From positions 1-64,000 of the forward strand of contig JBBMRB010000007.1 of the NCBI GenBank assembly GCA_038900335.1: a DNA stretch of 64,000 bases, written 5' to 3'. The DNA is from Rs1 sp038900335 (GTDB taxonomy: Bacteria; Pseudomonadota; Gammaproteobacteria; Pseudomonadales; Balneatricaceae). Positions 1 through 8,347 of this stretch are shown here, one piece after another (position 1 is the stretch's first letter; every line of letters begins with the position of its first letter). The notes under the pieces are model-generated. The model had not been told where the DNA came from and did no database searches. It was given only the letters and a program-made list of their open reading frames with translations. The position numbers and the translations under genes were made by a program.

Positions 1-74
1 GCCGTTAGCTCAGTTGGTAGAGCAGTTGGCTTTTAACCAATTGGTCGTAGGTTCGAATCCTACACGGCCCACCA
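1..74 (+). tRNA. tRNA-Lys (anticodon UUU), 5' end cut by the window
   Basis: The cloverleaf is readable: D arm around 8-23, anticodon loop with TTT at about 32-34, T arm with GTTCGAATCC, acceptor 3' strand and an encoded CCA ending at 74. The acceptor 3' strand ACGGCCC needs GGGCCGT on the 5' side, so two G residues lie before the window. The body closely follows enterobacterial tRNA-Lys as I know it. A short CCACC/GGTGG stem overlaps the CCA end, but its T tract is about 15 bases further on, so I do not call a terminator. Confidence 0.96.
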
Positions 75-210
75 CTTTCGGTGGATAAGTAGTAAATCTT
101 TTTTTATTCATATTCTTAAAAACTCCATATTATTTTATAAGAAACCATAAGACATCATGGGTTTTATGATTTATGGCAGTTTTGTTGTTCCTTCTCGTTC
201 TCCTCCTCTA

Positions 211-716
211 TTACTCGCGTATGTATTGTATTTCTGTTATTTGGTAAAAATGTGCGCTGTTATCTGGTTTTATTAATTCTATTTCATCGCCTACCTGTTT
301 TTTAAATAGCGCTTTTGCCAATGGTGAATCCATGCTGACTAGTGTACCTGAGCCATCTATTTCATCTGGTCCTACTATGCGGATGGTTTTTGTCTTTTCG
401 TTGTCATCAATTAATGTAACCCAGGCGCCAAAAACAATAATATCTTGATTGTGCGGGGTTTGGTTAACTACTGTAATATCTTCTAGGCGATATGATAAGA
501 AGCGTACCCTTCGATCTATTTCTCGCAGTAGTCTTTTGCCTTCGGTATATTCAGCATTGTCTGATCTGTCGCCCTGTGCTGCGGCCTCTTGAACTGCTTT
601 TGTGATTTTTGGTCTCTATCCTTCCATAAGTATTTTAATTCAGCGTTGAGTCGATCAAAGCCGGTTTGTGTAATGTATTTAGAGCTAGGGGCTTGAGGTG
701 CGCGCCATCTTCCCAT
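211..716 (-). pseudogene. greB: Transcription elongation factor GreB, broken by a one-base frameshift
   Basis: GreB rescues backtracked RNA polymerase by stimulating cleavage of the transcript in the secondary channel. The first part (ATG at 714-716) reads as GreB: MGRWR, then a YITQTGFDRLNAEL block and LW. Near 614-622 the homologous frame jumps. In the shifted frame translation continues as RPKITKAVQEAAAQGDRS, then NAEY, LREIDRRVRFLS, the FGAWV core and a C-terminal IQYIRE ending at TAA 211-213. Restoring one base after the LWKD codons would give a normal-length protein of about 168 residues. As written, the product stops at 516 after 66 residues and loses the C-terminal domain. Either greB is recently inactivated or the base is a sequencing error; the perfect reading on both sides favours a very recent event or an error. 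Confidence 0.88.
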
Positions 717-964
717 GATTAATCCAGTTGCCAGTTAGGTGTTGGTTTTTTAAGCCTGTAAAGTGGCACAATGTTAGCATTTTTCACTGAAGAGTTCGTT
801 GTTTGCCACGGCTTTATAGATTTTAGGGGTAGTTTGTTTGGAGTGCATTCGTTAAATAAATAGTAAAAGATGCTTAAAGTTATTGTAGACTTGGCCGTTA
901 ACTAAAAATACTAGCCTTTAAGTTCGTCAGTAAATGAGGCGTTTAATAAAAAAGTGAATATATA

Positions 965-1393
965 ATGCAGGCAGATCAAATACAATTAGAGCGTATAGAT
1001 ACTTATACTGCGAGCCTACCTAGTGCTATTCAAGGTGCTAATGGTGCGCAATTTGCTATGTTGCTGTCCCTGATTACTGCCAATCAAGATATCCCTAGTC
1101 AATTTAATATGCCATCAGCGCCTGCTGTCGAGGTTAGCCCTGCGCAAACAGTTTACCCATCACAGTTAGAGGTTAATAAGCCTTATTTGGTTGAGCGTTT
1201 GAATAATGCGGTGCATCAGCTGCGCTTTGGTGACTTTGCGTTTGTTAACTCGTTTATTGAAACTCAAGCACAGACAGCAAGGCCAAACCAAAGTGGTGCT
1301 GATCAATTTGAAAAGATTGCTTTGATGTCCTCTGGCCGCTTGATGTTGGATCAAATAGGGGTTGCCAGAGGCTCGTTAAATATAGCGGCTTAA
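965..1393 (+). CDS. Conserved hypothetical protein, possible VC2046/SO_2500-like
   Basis: A 142-residue soluble protein with no signal peptide or membrane segment. I do not recognise a catalytic motif. The middle (LNNAVHQLRFGDFAFVNSFI) and the N-terminal FAMLLSLITANQDIPSQF vaguely recall the small gammaproteobacterial VC2046/SO_2500 family, which has no known function; this is a weak impression only. It stands alone on the plus strand, convergent with the next gene 30 bases away. The start lacks a clear Shine-Dalgarno. The 5' leader contains a near copy of half of the betI operator (see findings). Confidence 0.6.
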   Translation: MQADQIQLERIDTYTASLPSAIQGANGAQFAMLLSLITANQDIPSQFNMPSAPAVEVSPAQTVYPSQLEVNKPYLVERLNNAVHQLRFGDFAFVNSFIETQAQTARPNQSGADQFEKIALMSSGRLMLDQIGVARGSLNIAA

Positions 1394-1422
1394 ATCTGGG
1401 CTTTCTGTTGTTCTGCTGCGCG

Positions 1423-1815
1423 CTATCCCTTCCAGCTAATTAGTACTGTTTCGTTGTCTTCTATCTTCCACCACTGTTCATCATCACTAATATCTTCTTG
1501 GTCGCTCCAACCAGACTTAACGCAGCGTACTTGGGCTGTCAGCGCTAGTGATGCTGCTTTAGCGCAATCTAAGTCATTATCCCACGGCGTCTCGTTTTGT
1601 TTAAACCATAAGCTGCTCCATGCCTTGCCTGATACGTTGTACTGGATTCTAGCCTGTATAGTTGCTGTGTTAAAAGAGAGGCTCAAAGCACTTGAGTTGC
1701 TATCTTGCCTGTCTATTAACAGGCTGTTTGTCAATGACGCTAACCAGGCAATGATTTGATCTGCTTCAGTGTTTTTGATGTAAATTTCAATGTCAGGATG
1801 GCGTTCGCAAGGCAT
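1423..1815 (-). CDS. Conserved hypothetical protein
   Basis: A 130-residue, acidic, tryptophan-rich soluble protein (seven Trp). No signal peptide, membrane segment or metal motif is visible. The opening MPCERHPDIEIYIKN and the ending WWKIEDNETVLISWKG look like a small conserved protein family of unknown function rather than a spurious frame, and its composition is typical of a real cytoplasmic protein. It is convergent with the upstream hypothetical gene and divergent from the DUF945 gene, so it is probably a single-gene transcript. An overlapping plus-strand frame of 101 codons is its shadow. Confidence 0.65.
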   Translation of the reverse strand: MPCERHPDIEIYIKNTEADQIIAWLASLTNSLLIDRQDSNSSALSLSFNTATIQARIQYNVSGKAWSSLWFKQNETPWDNDLDCAKAASLALTAQVRCVKSGWSDQEDISDDEQWWKIEDNETVLISWKG

Positions 1816-1995
1816 TTTTTATATCTCTTAATGGAAGTATTGCTATGATACATATAAAAGCTTTAAAGCAACATTGTATAGTGTTTTTTGTAGAGGATTT
1901 GTCTTGATAATAATGTGTTTTCGCCAGTTTTAACTGCATCTATTTGTATTCTGAAGTGATAGAATGCCCAATTTTATCATTTCAAGGATTAAGCA

Positions 1996-3303
1996 ATGAG
2001 TAAGGGTTTGTGGGTTGGTGGTGTAATCGTTTTGGCAGGAGCTGGTTATGCAGCGGGAACAGTTTATACCGGGCAACAAGTAAATGAGCAGTTCAATAAA
2101 TATGTAGAATCTGTTAAGCAAAGCTCGTCGGCATCGGTTGCTGTGACGTCTTCTGTAGATGCTTCTCTTTTTTCATCTGCAAATACTCTTACTTTTGAAA
2201 TGAATGATTTGCCGGAATCGATATTAGAGTTAACTGGCACAAATGTTATGAGTTTTAATATTGATTATTCTCATAGCTTTTTAGCTAGTAAGAGCGTAAT
2301 GACTTTGGCTGAAGGTGAGTTGCTTGCGAATATTAAGTCTTACCAAAAAAACACGCAGATAGCCCCGTTAATTATAAACAGCCATTATTCATATGATATT
2401 GCTAGTAATAAAGTAAAGATTGTTGGTGATTTGGCAACGGATAACTTTGTATTCAAAGATGATGCAAATGAGCTGAGTATTGGTGCGAGCGCAGGTAGCT
2501 TTAGCCTTGCTGATGAATCAATGAATCTTGATTGGCTAGTTCAGCCTAGTTTATATGTCAACGAATTAGGTCGTGCCGATATAGGAGCTTTGGGCTGGAA
2601 GCAAACAGCGCAGGTTCTTAGTGGCGATATCCTCACTGCAGGTTTGGCGCAAAAAGGCGATGCTCAAGTCACCCTAGATAGCTTTAAAGTTGATGGCTCT
2701 GGTACTAAGCTTGATATTTCCAAACTGTTAGTTAATGTGGCACAAGATGTAGTTGCTGATCGCATAAAAGTTAAAGTGACTTATGCCGCCGACTCGATTG
2801 TTTCAGAAAACGCATACGATCAGTTTGAATTTAAAAAGCCAGTACTTGATTTGAGCTTTGATTTAGATTTTCAGGGTGCGTCGTTATTTGTCGATGGTAT
2901 TGGTGAACTGCAAAAAGATGCAGGCGGTATTGCCGCCAATCCTGCGGCATTAATGGATCTGCTCAGTGGTATTACTAATAAAGGCATCGTTTTTAATGTA
3001 GATCGTGTTGAGGTAGAGGCTAATGATGCCGCTCTTAAAGGTGATGCTCAGTTAAAGTTGGCACCATTTGCAGTACAAGAAGCTATGTTCGATAGAGAGG
3101 CTTTTATGAAAAAAGTTGATCTAAATGCTAAGCTTGTAATGGCCAACAAGTTCTTAGAATACTTGCCAAATTATAATCCAGAACAAATTAGCTTTTTTGT
3201 TGGTATGGGATTCTTATCTGAAGAGGGCGATGATCTTGCAATAAAATTAGCCGTTAAGGATGGAGTCATTAATCTCAATGGCCAGCCAATGCCTGGTTTT
3301 TAG
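1996..3303 (+). CDS. YdgA-like DUF945 family protein
   Basis: A 435-residue protein with an N-terminal hydrophobic anchor (residues about 4-24, rich in Gly/Ala) and a long beta-rich periplasmic body. The start MSKGLWVGGVIVLAGAGYAA and the pattern of repeated beta segments (ISKLLVNV, LDLSFDLDFQGASLFV, AALKGDAQLKLAPF) match the DUF945/YdgA family of Gram-negative bacteria, whose role is not settled; members are inner-membrane anchored. The ATG is preceded by AAGGA at good spacing. It stands alone and ends just before an inverted repeat at 3325-3351 shared with the convergent small gene. Confidence 0.82.
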   Translation: MSKGLWVGGVIVLAGAGYAAGTVYTGQQVNEQFNKYVESVKQSSSASVAVTSSVDASLFSSANTLTFEMNDLPESILELTGTNVMSFNIDYSHSFLASKSVMTLAEGELLANIKSYQKNTQIAPLIINSHYSYDIASNKVKIVGDLATDNFVFKDDANELSIGASAGSFSLADESMNLDWLVQPSLYVNELGRADIGALGWKQTAQVLSGDILTAGLAQKGDAQVTLDSFKVDGSGTKLDISKLLVNVAQDVVADRIKVKVTYAADSIVSENAYDQFEFKKPVLDLSFDLDFQGASLFVDGIGELQKDAGGIAANPAALMDLLSGITNKGIVFNVDRVEVEANDAALKGDAQLKLAPFAVQEAMFDREAFMKKVDLNAKLVMANKFLEYLPNYNPEQISFFVGMGFLSEEGDDLAIKLAVKDGVINLNGQPMPGF

Positions 3304-3324
3304 ATTTATCTAGGTTGGTAAAGC

Positions 3325-3351
3325 TGCAGCGTGCTCATTGAACACGCTGCA
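3325..3351. terminator. Hairpin between convergent genes
   Basis: Arms TGCAGCGTG and CACGCTGCA (9 bp, perfect) flank a 9-base loop between the DUF945 gene stop (3303) and the stop of the minus-strand gene (3359). There is no long T run directly after the stem on either strand, so it may act as a bidirectional terminator or a 3'-end stabiliser. Confidence 0.5.
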
Positions 3352-3358
3352 CTAATAC

Positions 3359-3679
3359 TTAATTGCTTTTTATTACCTCTGTTTTATCTAGCGCTGTATT
3401 TTTAGGTTGCTGGTTTTTTGTTTTAATCGCTGTCTTTATATTCATATCATCGCTATTCTTTTTTACCTTGCTCTTGGCGCTGTTTCGACAGTATGACTTA
3501 ATTGTCTTGCCGTCTTTTCTTGTATAGCTATTAACCCAGGCACAAGCATTGTTCTGGCTGCAGGCGTCTTTGATTTGGCCTTTACAAGCTGGGGTAGCGG
3601 CAAAGTTGGTTGAACTTATCATTGTTGCTAGCGCTAAAGTAGAGAGGTTAATAATTACTTTTTTGATAGATTTATTCAT
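3359..3679 (-). CDS. Small secreted cysteine-containing protein, unknown function
   Basis: A 106-residue protein. Residues 1-27 form a signal peptide (MNKSIKK basic start, hydrophobic core INLSTLALATMIS, cleavage near NFAA|TP). The mature part has four cysteines in a compact block (ACKGQ, DACSQ, NACAW, SYCRN), probably two disulfides, followed by a Lys/Thr/Asn-rich disordered tail. The ATG has a strong GAGGAG site upstream. I do not recognise the family; the cysteine block resembles small periplasmic or surface proteins that appear scattered in marine bacteria. Convergent with the DUF945 gene. Confidence 0.7.
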   Translation of the reverse strand: MNKSIKKVIINLSTLALATMISSTNFAATPACKGQIKDACSQNNACAWVNSYTRKDGKTIKSYCRNSAKSKVKKNSDDMNIKTAIKTKNQQPKNTALDKTEVIKSN

Positions 3680-3994
3680 ACTGAACTCCTCATATATAAA
3701 TTTTGCATATCAGTGAAATACAGCTTGGACTTTAACTAGATAGCTCGTTTTCGCTATAGATGATGACAAAATGAGGCATACTGCTATTTAATAAGGCTGC
3801 TTAGTGTAAGTAAGCTTAAACAATGAATCATAATGTGACAGTAAAAATTATATATAATCGATCGTGGTTTGGGTATTGGAATAGATCTTATGTTTTTAGC
3901 AAGGGGTTATGTAGAGCTCAGGCGGTTAAATAAAATTGTGGGCGTGATAGAATTAACGTAATTTAACATGGCTAATCTGTAGAGTAGGTGTGGT
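3680..3994. other. Divergent intergenic region, nothing recognised
   Basis: About 315 A+T-rich bases between two divergently transcribed genes. It must hold promoters for both, but I see no clear operator, repeat or hairpin with a T tract. Confidence 0.5.
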
Positions 3995-4990
3995 TTGGGT
4001 AGTTTAGTTGAAAAACAAATATTAACAAGATTTGTTAAGATCGCAGCAGTGCTGATAATACTTTTATTTAATAATGTTTATGCGCTTGAGTTGAAAATGC
4101 CGATCGCTAATAATATTGACAGCTTTCATAGCCAGCTTGCTATTCGCTTTGCAGCACAAGTGAAAAAAGAGACGAATAATAGAGTCATTATTACTGTGTT
4201 AGCTAAAGATTCTGGCTATAAAGACGAGGAGATTTTCGGCGCGGTTAAAAACGATTTAGTCGCAATGGGCTCAAGGTTGCTATCATCTTTAGATCACGAG
4301 AGTCAGCTGTTTCAATTAGATGCACTGCCTTTTTTGGCGACCAGTTATAGAGATGCATTTAATTTATATAAAGTATCTAAAGCGGAATTAGAGCAAGTTT
4401 TAAAAATTAAAGAGGTGAAACTGCTCTACGCTGTCCCCTGGCCGTCACAGGGGCTTTATACCCGTAATAAGATTGAGACACTAGATGATCTTAAAGGGCT
4501 CTCTTTTAGGCCATACAGTAAGCTGACAGATCTATTTGGTAAGTCTTTAGGCTTAGAACCTGTCATTGTGCCTTTAGATAAGTTAGCTAGAGCAATTAGC
4601 CGTAAACAGTTGGATGTGGTTTTTGGTTCAGCTGCTAGCAGCAATGAGTTTGGCCTCTCTAGGGTGTTTTCCTATTGGTACAATTTAGATGCGTGGCTAC
4701 CAAAAGAAATAGTGTTCATTAGCATGAAGCAGTGGCTAACACTTTCAAGTGAAGATCAAGCCATTGTCTTGTCCGTTGCGCAAAGGATAGAAAGCGAGGG
4801 TTGGCAAAGCTCAAAGCAAGCGTCAGATAATGCTAAGGCGCAGCTGGAATTTTCAAATGTTAAGCTTGAAGAGCCCAGTGTACAGTTGCGCCAAGAGTTT
4901 AAGTTAAAGAGTTTGTTGGTTGTTGAGCAGTGGCTTGAAAATATTGGCGATCATGGTCGCGATGTATGGGAGCGCTATATGAAACTATAA
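3995..4990 (+). CDS. TRAP transporter DctP-type solute-binding protein, orphan
   Basis: A 331-residue periplasmic binding protein. An N-terminal signal segment (hydrophobic VKIAAVLIILLFNN, cleavage near VYA|LE) is followed by the DctP fold: LKMPIANNIDSFHSQLAIRF, a FLATSYRDAFNLYK block, PWPSQGLYTRNKIETLDDLKG with LSFRPYSKL, and a C-terminal helix with WERYMKL. The start is TTG with AGG-containing sequence just upstream; no ATG fits before the signal peptide. It resembles the dctP at 19566-20573 in several blocks (PWPxQ.LY, LEDLKG, SRVFSYWYN versus WDYISHF), but no dctQ/dctM lies beside it. It may share another TRAP system's membrane part or act as a sensor domain partner. Confidence 0.85.
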   Translation: MGSLVEKQILTRFVKIAAVLIILLFNNVYALELKMPIANNIDSFHSQLAIRFAAQVKKETNNRVIITVLAKDSGYKDEEIFGAVKNDLVAMGSRLLSSLDHESQLFQLDALPFLATSYRDAFNLYKVSKAELEQVLKIKEVKLLYAVPWPSQGLYTRNKIETLDDLKGLSFRPYSKLTDLFGKSLGLEPVIVPLDKLARAISRKQLDVVFGSAASSNEFGLSRVFSYWYNLDAWLPKEIVFISMKQWLTLSSEDQAIVLSVAQRIESEGWQSSKQASDNAKAQLEFSNVKLEEPSVQLRQEFKLKSLLVVEQWLENIGDHGRDVWERYMKL

Positions 4991-4996
4991 ATAGCT

Positions 4997-5698
4997 TCAT
5001 ATAGGTAGTAATGTCGTTGAGGCGACGCCGTGTAATACTTTGTTGATTGTTCTGTTGTTTCTGTTGGAGATGATGGTTGCTAAAATATCTTGCCCAGAAA
5101 TTAATTTTCCAAATAATCTTTCAAAGCTTAAATTTGCAGATCCATCATCCGTACTGTGATTGCTTAAAAGGTAGAGAGCATTATTTTCATCTTTAGAGCT
5201 GCTCAGTAACCAAGTTGCAGTTTCTAGGTTTCTTGCTGAGTTATATATTTTTTGCTCATTGATTGAGTCGAGCATAAAAAATTCGTTTTGGTAATTATAA
5301 GAGCTGTGTATGATGCCGGCAACGCCAGCCATAAAGGCAAAAACGCGATCGCCTTGAAATTCAGGGTTGAACGCTAGTAGTAGTGCGTCATTTGCATAGG
5401 CATCTCCCAGTTCGTTAAACTGAACCTGTCTTGGATAGCCAAAAAGCTGGTTTATGCGTTTGGTTGTCGTGGTGCCAGCAGGTGCTTTTGCTAGCTCTTT
5501 AGGGTTGCGTTTATAAAACTTAGCCATTAGCTCTTGTGCATGTTCATTGGTTTGTTTTAAGTGTGCGTCAATGACCATATCGAGTTCAGATTTAGCTAAA
5601 GACTCTATTCTAAAGGGTTGATCTGGGTTGTTGGTACAGCCGGTCATTAGCAATGTGATAAGCATTAAGAAAGTGAGTTGTGAGCGGGTTCTTAGCAA
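4997..5698 (-). CDS. Putative lipoprotein, unknown function
   Basis: A 233-residue protein with a type II signal peptide: basic MLRTR, hydrophobic LTFLMLITLLM and lipobox LMTGC with the modified cysteine at residue 21. The body is mostly helical (LDMVIDAHLKQTNEHAQELM; ALLLAFNPEFQGDRVFAFMA) and has a Gly/Ala-rich hydrophobic patch AFMAGVAGIIHSS. It contains no enzyme motif I recognise; conserved proteobacterial lipoproteins of this size and pattern exist without a known role. The start is TTG (codon 5696-5698). It is convergent with the orphan binding protein, only 6 bases away. Confidence 0.72.
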   Translation of the reverse strand: MLRTRSQLTFLMLITLLMTGCTNNPDQPFRIESLAKSELDMVIDAHLKQTNEHAQELMAKFYKRNPKELAKAPAGTTTTKRINQLFGYPRQVQFNELGDAYANDALLLAFNPEFQGDRVFAFMAGVAGIIHSSYNYQNEFFMLDSINEQKIYNSARNLETATWLLSSSKDENNALYLLSNHSTDDGSANLSFERLFGKLISGQDILATIISNRNNRTINKVLHGVASTTLLPI

Positions 5699-5987
5699 GT
5701 TGATGTCTCTCTATAATGTTGTCATAAAAAATATTGCCATAAAAATGGTGCCGATTGCAGCTGTTTGCAGCGCCAGTTAAATATAACTGATCTAGCTTTG
5801 CGCTTGCGGTTGTCTAACAGTGTCGATAACTATTAATCAAGTGTAGTGTAATAACATCATATAGGCTAGATCGATCATTGTTTTCTATCAATAAAATTAT
5901 TAGTAAATGTTGTATTATAATGTCGCGGTTTTGTCTTTAAAATAGCGGTATAAATAGCAAGATAGTTCATCTTATTGGAGTGTTGGT

Positions 5988-6623
5988 GTGCAAGATTTTA
6001 CAAGTATTAGACGTGAGTATAGTGGCATTGATTTTTTAAAAAAAGATTTGGCGCACAGCCCATTTGATCAGTTCTCTAAATGGTTTAAAGAGGCATCCGC
6101 TGTGCGTATAGATGATGTGTCTTCAATGACCTTAGCGACTGCAAATAACGAGCGAATGCCATCTGCAAGGATAGTGCTGTTAAAGCATTTTGATGAACAG
6201 GGGTTTTGTTGGTACAGTGATTATGAAAGTAATAAAGGCCAGGATTTAGCAGAGAATCCACAGGCTGAATTGATGTTTTACTGGTATGGATTAGATCGGC
6301 AAGTACGTATTCAAGGGCGCGTAGAGAAACTTTCACAAGAGTATGCGGATAACTATTTTTCGCAGCGCCCGCTGGCAAGTCAAATTAGTGCTGCAGCAAG
6401 TCATCAAAGTAAAGTAGTGAGCTCTAGACAGAGCTTACAACAGACAGTCAATGAATTACAATTAGCGAGCGAGCAAGGTATTGCGCGACCTGCTAGATGG
6501 GGAGGCTATCGTCTTATCCCAAGTAGATTTGAGTTTTGGCAGGGCCGAGAGGGTCGCCTGCATGATCGCTTGGTGTACAGCGCGCAAGATAGTGGTTGGT
6601 CAATCGATAGGCTACAGCCTTAA
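5988..6623 (+). CDS. pdxH: Pyridoxamine 5'-phosphate oxidase
   Basis: Oxidises pyridoxine or pyridoxamine 5'-phosphate to pyridoxal 5'-phosphate with FMN, the last step of vitamin B6 synthesis and salvage. Visible family blocks: IRREY at the N-terminus, DPF-like SPFDQFSKWFKEA, MTLATAN with PSARIVLLKHFDEQGFCWYS, NPQAELMFYWYGLDRQVRIQG, YFSQRPLASQ, SRQSL and the signature FEFWQGREGRLHDR close to the C-terminus. Length 211 is normal. The start is GTG with TTGGAG seven bases upstream. The carboxylesterase gene begins 14 bases downstream, so they are probably one transcript. Confidence 0.96.
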   Translation: MQDFTSIRREYSGIDFLKKDLAHSPFDQFSKWFKEASAVRIDDVSSMTLATANNERMPSARIVLLKHFDEQGFCWYSDYESNKGQDLAENPQAELMFYWYGLDRQVRIQGRVEKLSQEYADNYFSQRPLASQISAAASHQSKVVSSRQSLQQTVNELQLASEQGIARPARWGGYRLIPSRFEFWQGREGRLHDRLVYSAQDSGWSIDRLQP

Positions 6624-6637
6624 ATTAGGAGAGAGTT

Positions 6638-7300
6638 TTGCAAACAATAGTAAAAGAGCTGACGGGTTCAGCAGATGCCGCTGTTATTTGGCTGCATGGA
6701 TTAGGGGCTGATGGTAATGATTTTGTCGATGTCTTGAAATATTTGAATTTGGCAAAAGATCAGCATATTAGATTTGTTTTTCCCAGTGCTCCTATGCGTA
6801 AAGTGACCATCAATAACGGTCTGCAAATGCGCTCTTGGTATGATATTAAAGCGATGTTACCGGCACGCGTTATCGATGAAAAGGAACTTGATCAATCGAT
6901 TTGTGATATTAATAACTTGATAGCAGAGCAGGTTGCTCAAGGGATAGCGGTTAATAGGATTATCTTGATTGGTTTTTCTCAAGGCGGGGCTTTGGCATAT
7001 GAAACGGCTTTGACCAGTAAGTTGGCTATTGGCGGCATTGCGGCAATGTCAACGTACCTTCCTAGACTGTTAACCAAAGATCAATGTCATTTAAGACATA
7101 ATGCACCGGTATTAAGTATTCATGGTGAGCAAGATGGGGTTGTTCCCTGCACGCTTGGTGATAGTAGCGTTAAGCATTTAGAGTCTTTAGGTTATGCGCC
7201 TAAGTGGCATACATTTGCCATGTCTCACGAGGTCAGTTTGCAGTCACTTGCTGTTTTAGGGCAGTGGTTAACAAGTGTGCTTGATGGATCGGATTCATAG
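6638..7300 (+). CDS. Alpha/beta-hydrolase carboxylesterase (phospholipase/carboxylesterase family)
   Basis: A 220-residue cytoplasmic serine hydrolase of the carboxylesterase-2/acyl-protein-thioesterase type, hydrolysing short acyl esters. The oxyanion-hole block WLHGLGADGND lies at about residues 18-28. The nucleophile elbow GFSQGG puts Ser at 114, the acid is Asp166 in HGEQDGVVP and the base is His197 in MSHEV; all three are present. Length is typical. The start is TTG with AGGAGAG just upstream. It directly follows pdxH, a common arrangement by chance rather than a known pathway link; its natural substrate cannot be told from sequence. Confidence 0.92.
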   Translation: MQTIVKELTGSADAAVIWLHGLGADGNDFVDVLKYLNLAKDQHIRFVFPSAPMRKVTINNGLQMRSWYDIKAMLPARVIDEKELDQSICDINNLIAEQVAQGIAVNRIILIGFSQGGALAYETALTSKLAIGGIAAMSTYLPRLLTKDQCHLRHNAPVLSIHGEQDGVVPCTLGDSSVKHLESLGYAPKWHTFAMSHEVSLQSLAVLGQWLTSVLDGSDS

Positions 7301-7396
7301 CAAAATATGTCGGCGATTAACAAGTTACAGTGCTTATATGCGCTAGTGTTAATCGTTTTGTTAAATCAATTTAAATATTAAAAGAGTTTATAAATT

Positions 7397-7822
7397 ATGC
7401 AAATAGCTGCTGATAACACAGTATTTTTTCACTATTCATTGCTAGGTGATAAAGGTGAAGTTATTGAAACCTCTAGAGAGCAAGAGCCTCTGAGTTTCAT
7501 CGTCGGGCAAAACCAAATAGTACCTGGTTTGGAAAAATCGATGCTAGGTAAATCTGCAGGGGATAAATTTCAAGTTAAAATTAAATCAGCAGATGGTTAC
7601 GGCGATTGGTTAGAGGAAAAAGTCTACGATGTCTCTCTAGAGGTATTCGAAGGTGTTGAAGAGCTAGCTGTTGGTTTAATGTGCCAATTGACTAATGAGC
7701 AAAATGAGCAAGAACTGGTTTGTGTTGTAGAGATAAATGACACTGTTGTTACTGTCGATTCTAACCACCCTTATGCGGGTTTAGATATCAAGTTTTCCGT
7801 TGAAATTATTGATGTAAAATAA
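7397..7822 (+). CDS. FKBP-type peptidyl-prolyl isomerase, SlyD/SlpA-like
   Basis: A 141-residue protein with the two-domain SlyD/SlpA layout. The FKBP part has VFFHYSLLGDKGEVIETS, then PLSFIVGQNQIVPGLEKSMLG. An insert-in-flap domain (about residues 70-120, VYDVSLEVFEGVEEL onward) is followed by the return VDSNHPYAGLDIKFSVEI. It lacks the histidine-rich metal-binding tail of E. coli SlyD, so it is closer to SlpA/FklB-type proteins. It would help proline isomerisation and chaperoning in the cytoplasm. It ends before a terminator hairpin at 8041-8067; the 96-base gap from the esterase could hold its own promoter. Confidence 0.9.
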   Translation: MQIAADNTVFFHYSLLGDKGEVIETSREQEPLSFIVGQNQIVPGLEKSMLGKSAGDKFQVKIKSADGYGDWLEEKVYDVSLEVFEGVEELAVGLMCQLTNEQNEQELVCVVEINDTVVTVDSNHPYAGLDIKFSVEIIDVK

Positions 7823-8040
7823 GCGATGAAATCATAGTCAAGCCAAGTATAGAGGGTCTCTAAAGGCGCTCTATTGTATCCTTGTGTGTCGAATAAATAG
7901 CGCTTATTGCACGGCGTGCCTCGTTATATTTACCCTTGTTATTACCGCGTTTAAGATACTTTAAAATCTGTTGTTATTAACAGTTTAGCTAGCTGTGCCA
8001 GCTCGTTATTGAGCTATGACTTTTAAAACATGCTAGCGCT

Positions 8041-8067
8041 AAAACGTACCTTGTTACGGTGCGTTTT
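8041..8067. terminator. Bidirectional intrinsic terminator
   Basis: Stem AAAACGTACC/GGTGCGTTTT (10 bp including one G-U pair) with a 7-base loop. The A run on the 5' arm and the T run on the 3' arm let it work for both the SlyD-like gene (+) and the gene at 8090 (-). Confidence 0.6.
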
Positions 8068-8089
8068 AGGCTGTTACCTATGCTCATAT

Positions 8090-8347
8090 TTACACCTTTT
8101 CTCTCCATTCTAAGTCCCCTATATGTACATTAAGCCATTCGAATCCAATTCTCTTAGCGACAGCTGATGCCCCGTCTAAGCTTTTAAATTCTCTCTCTTG
8201 ATTGCCTCTTTGTAAATCTAATGTCATTACCTTGTTGTCTTTAGTGATGAATTTTAGTGTCCAGCCACGCGACATTGAAATAGGGATAGCCTGGCATGAG
8301 TCGAAGACACTGGCGTTAAATAACAGTTTTATTTCTTTTTCTTGCAT
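8090..8347 (-). CDS. Small conserved hypothetical protein
   Basis: An 85-residue soluble protein starting MQEKEIKLLFNASVFDSCQA. I place the start at the ATG 8345-8347 because AGGA lies about 8 bases upstream; a TTG nine codons earlier has no such site. The region around MSRGWTLKFI and LDLQRGNQEREFKSLDGASAVAKRIG forms a compact alpha/beta fold: three beta strands, then a helix. I recognise no function. It is convergent with the SlyD-like gene and preceded by a very A+T-rich upstream region. Confidence 0.68.
   Translation of the reverse strand: MQEKEIKLLFNASVFDSCQAIPISMSRGWTLKFITKDNKVMTLDLQRGNQEREFKSLDGASAVAKRIGFEWLNVHIGDLEWREKV

Noticed and set aside
70..104. CCACC/GGTGG stem with a distant T run after tRNA-Lys
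   Set aside because: The T run is about 15 bases beyond the stem and part of the stem is in the CCA end; not a convincing terminator.
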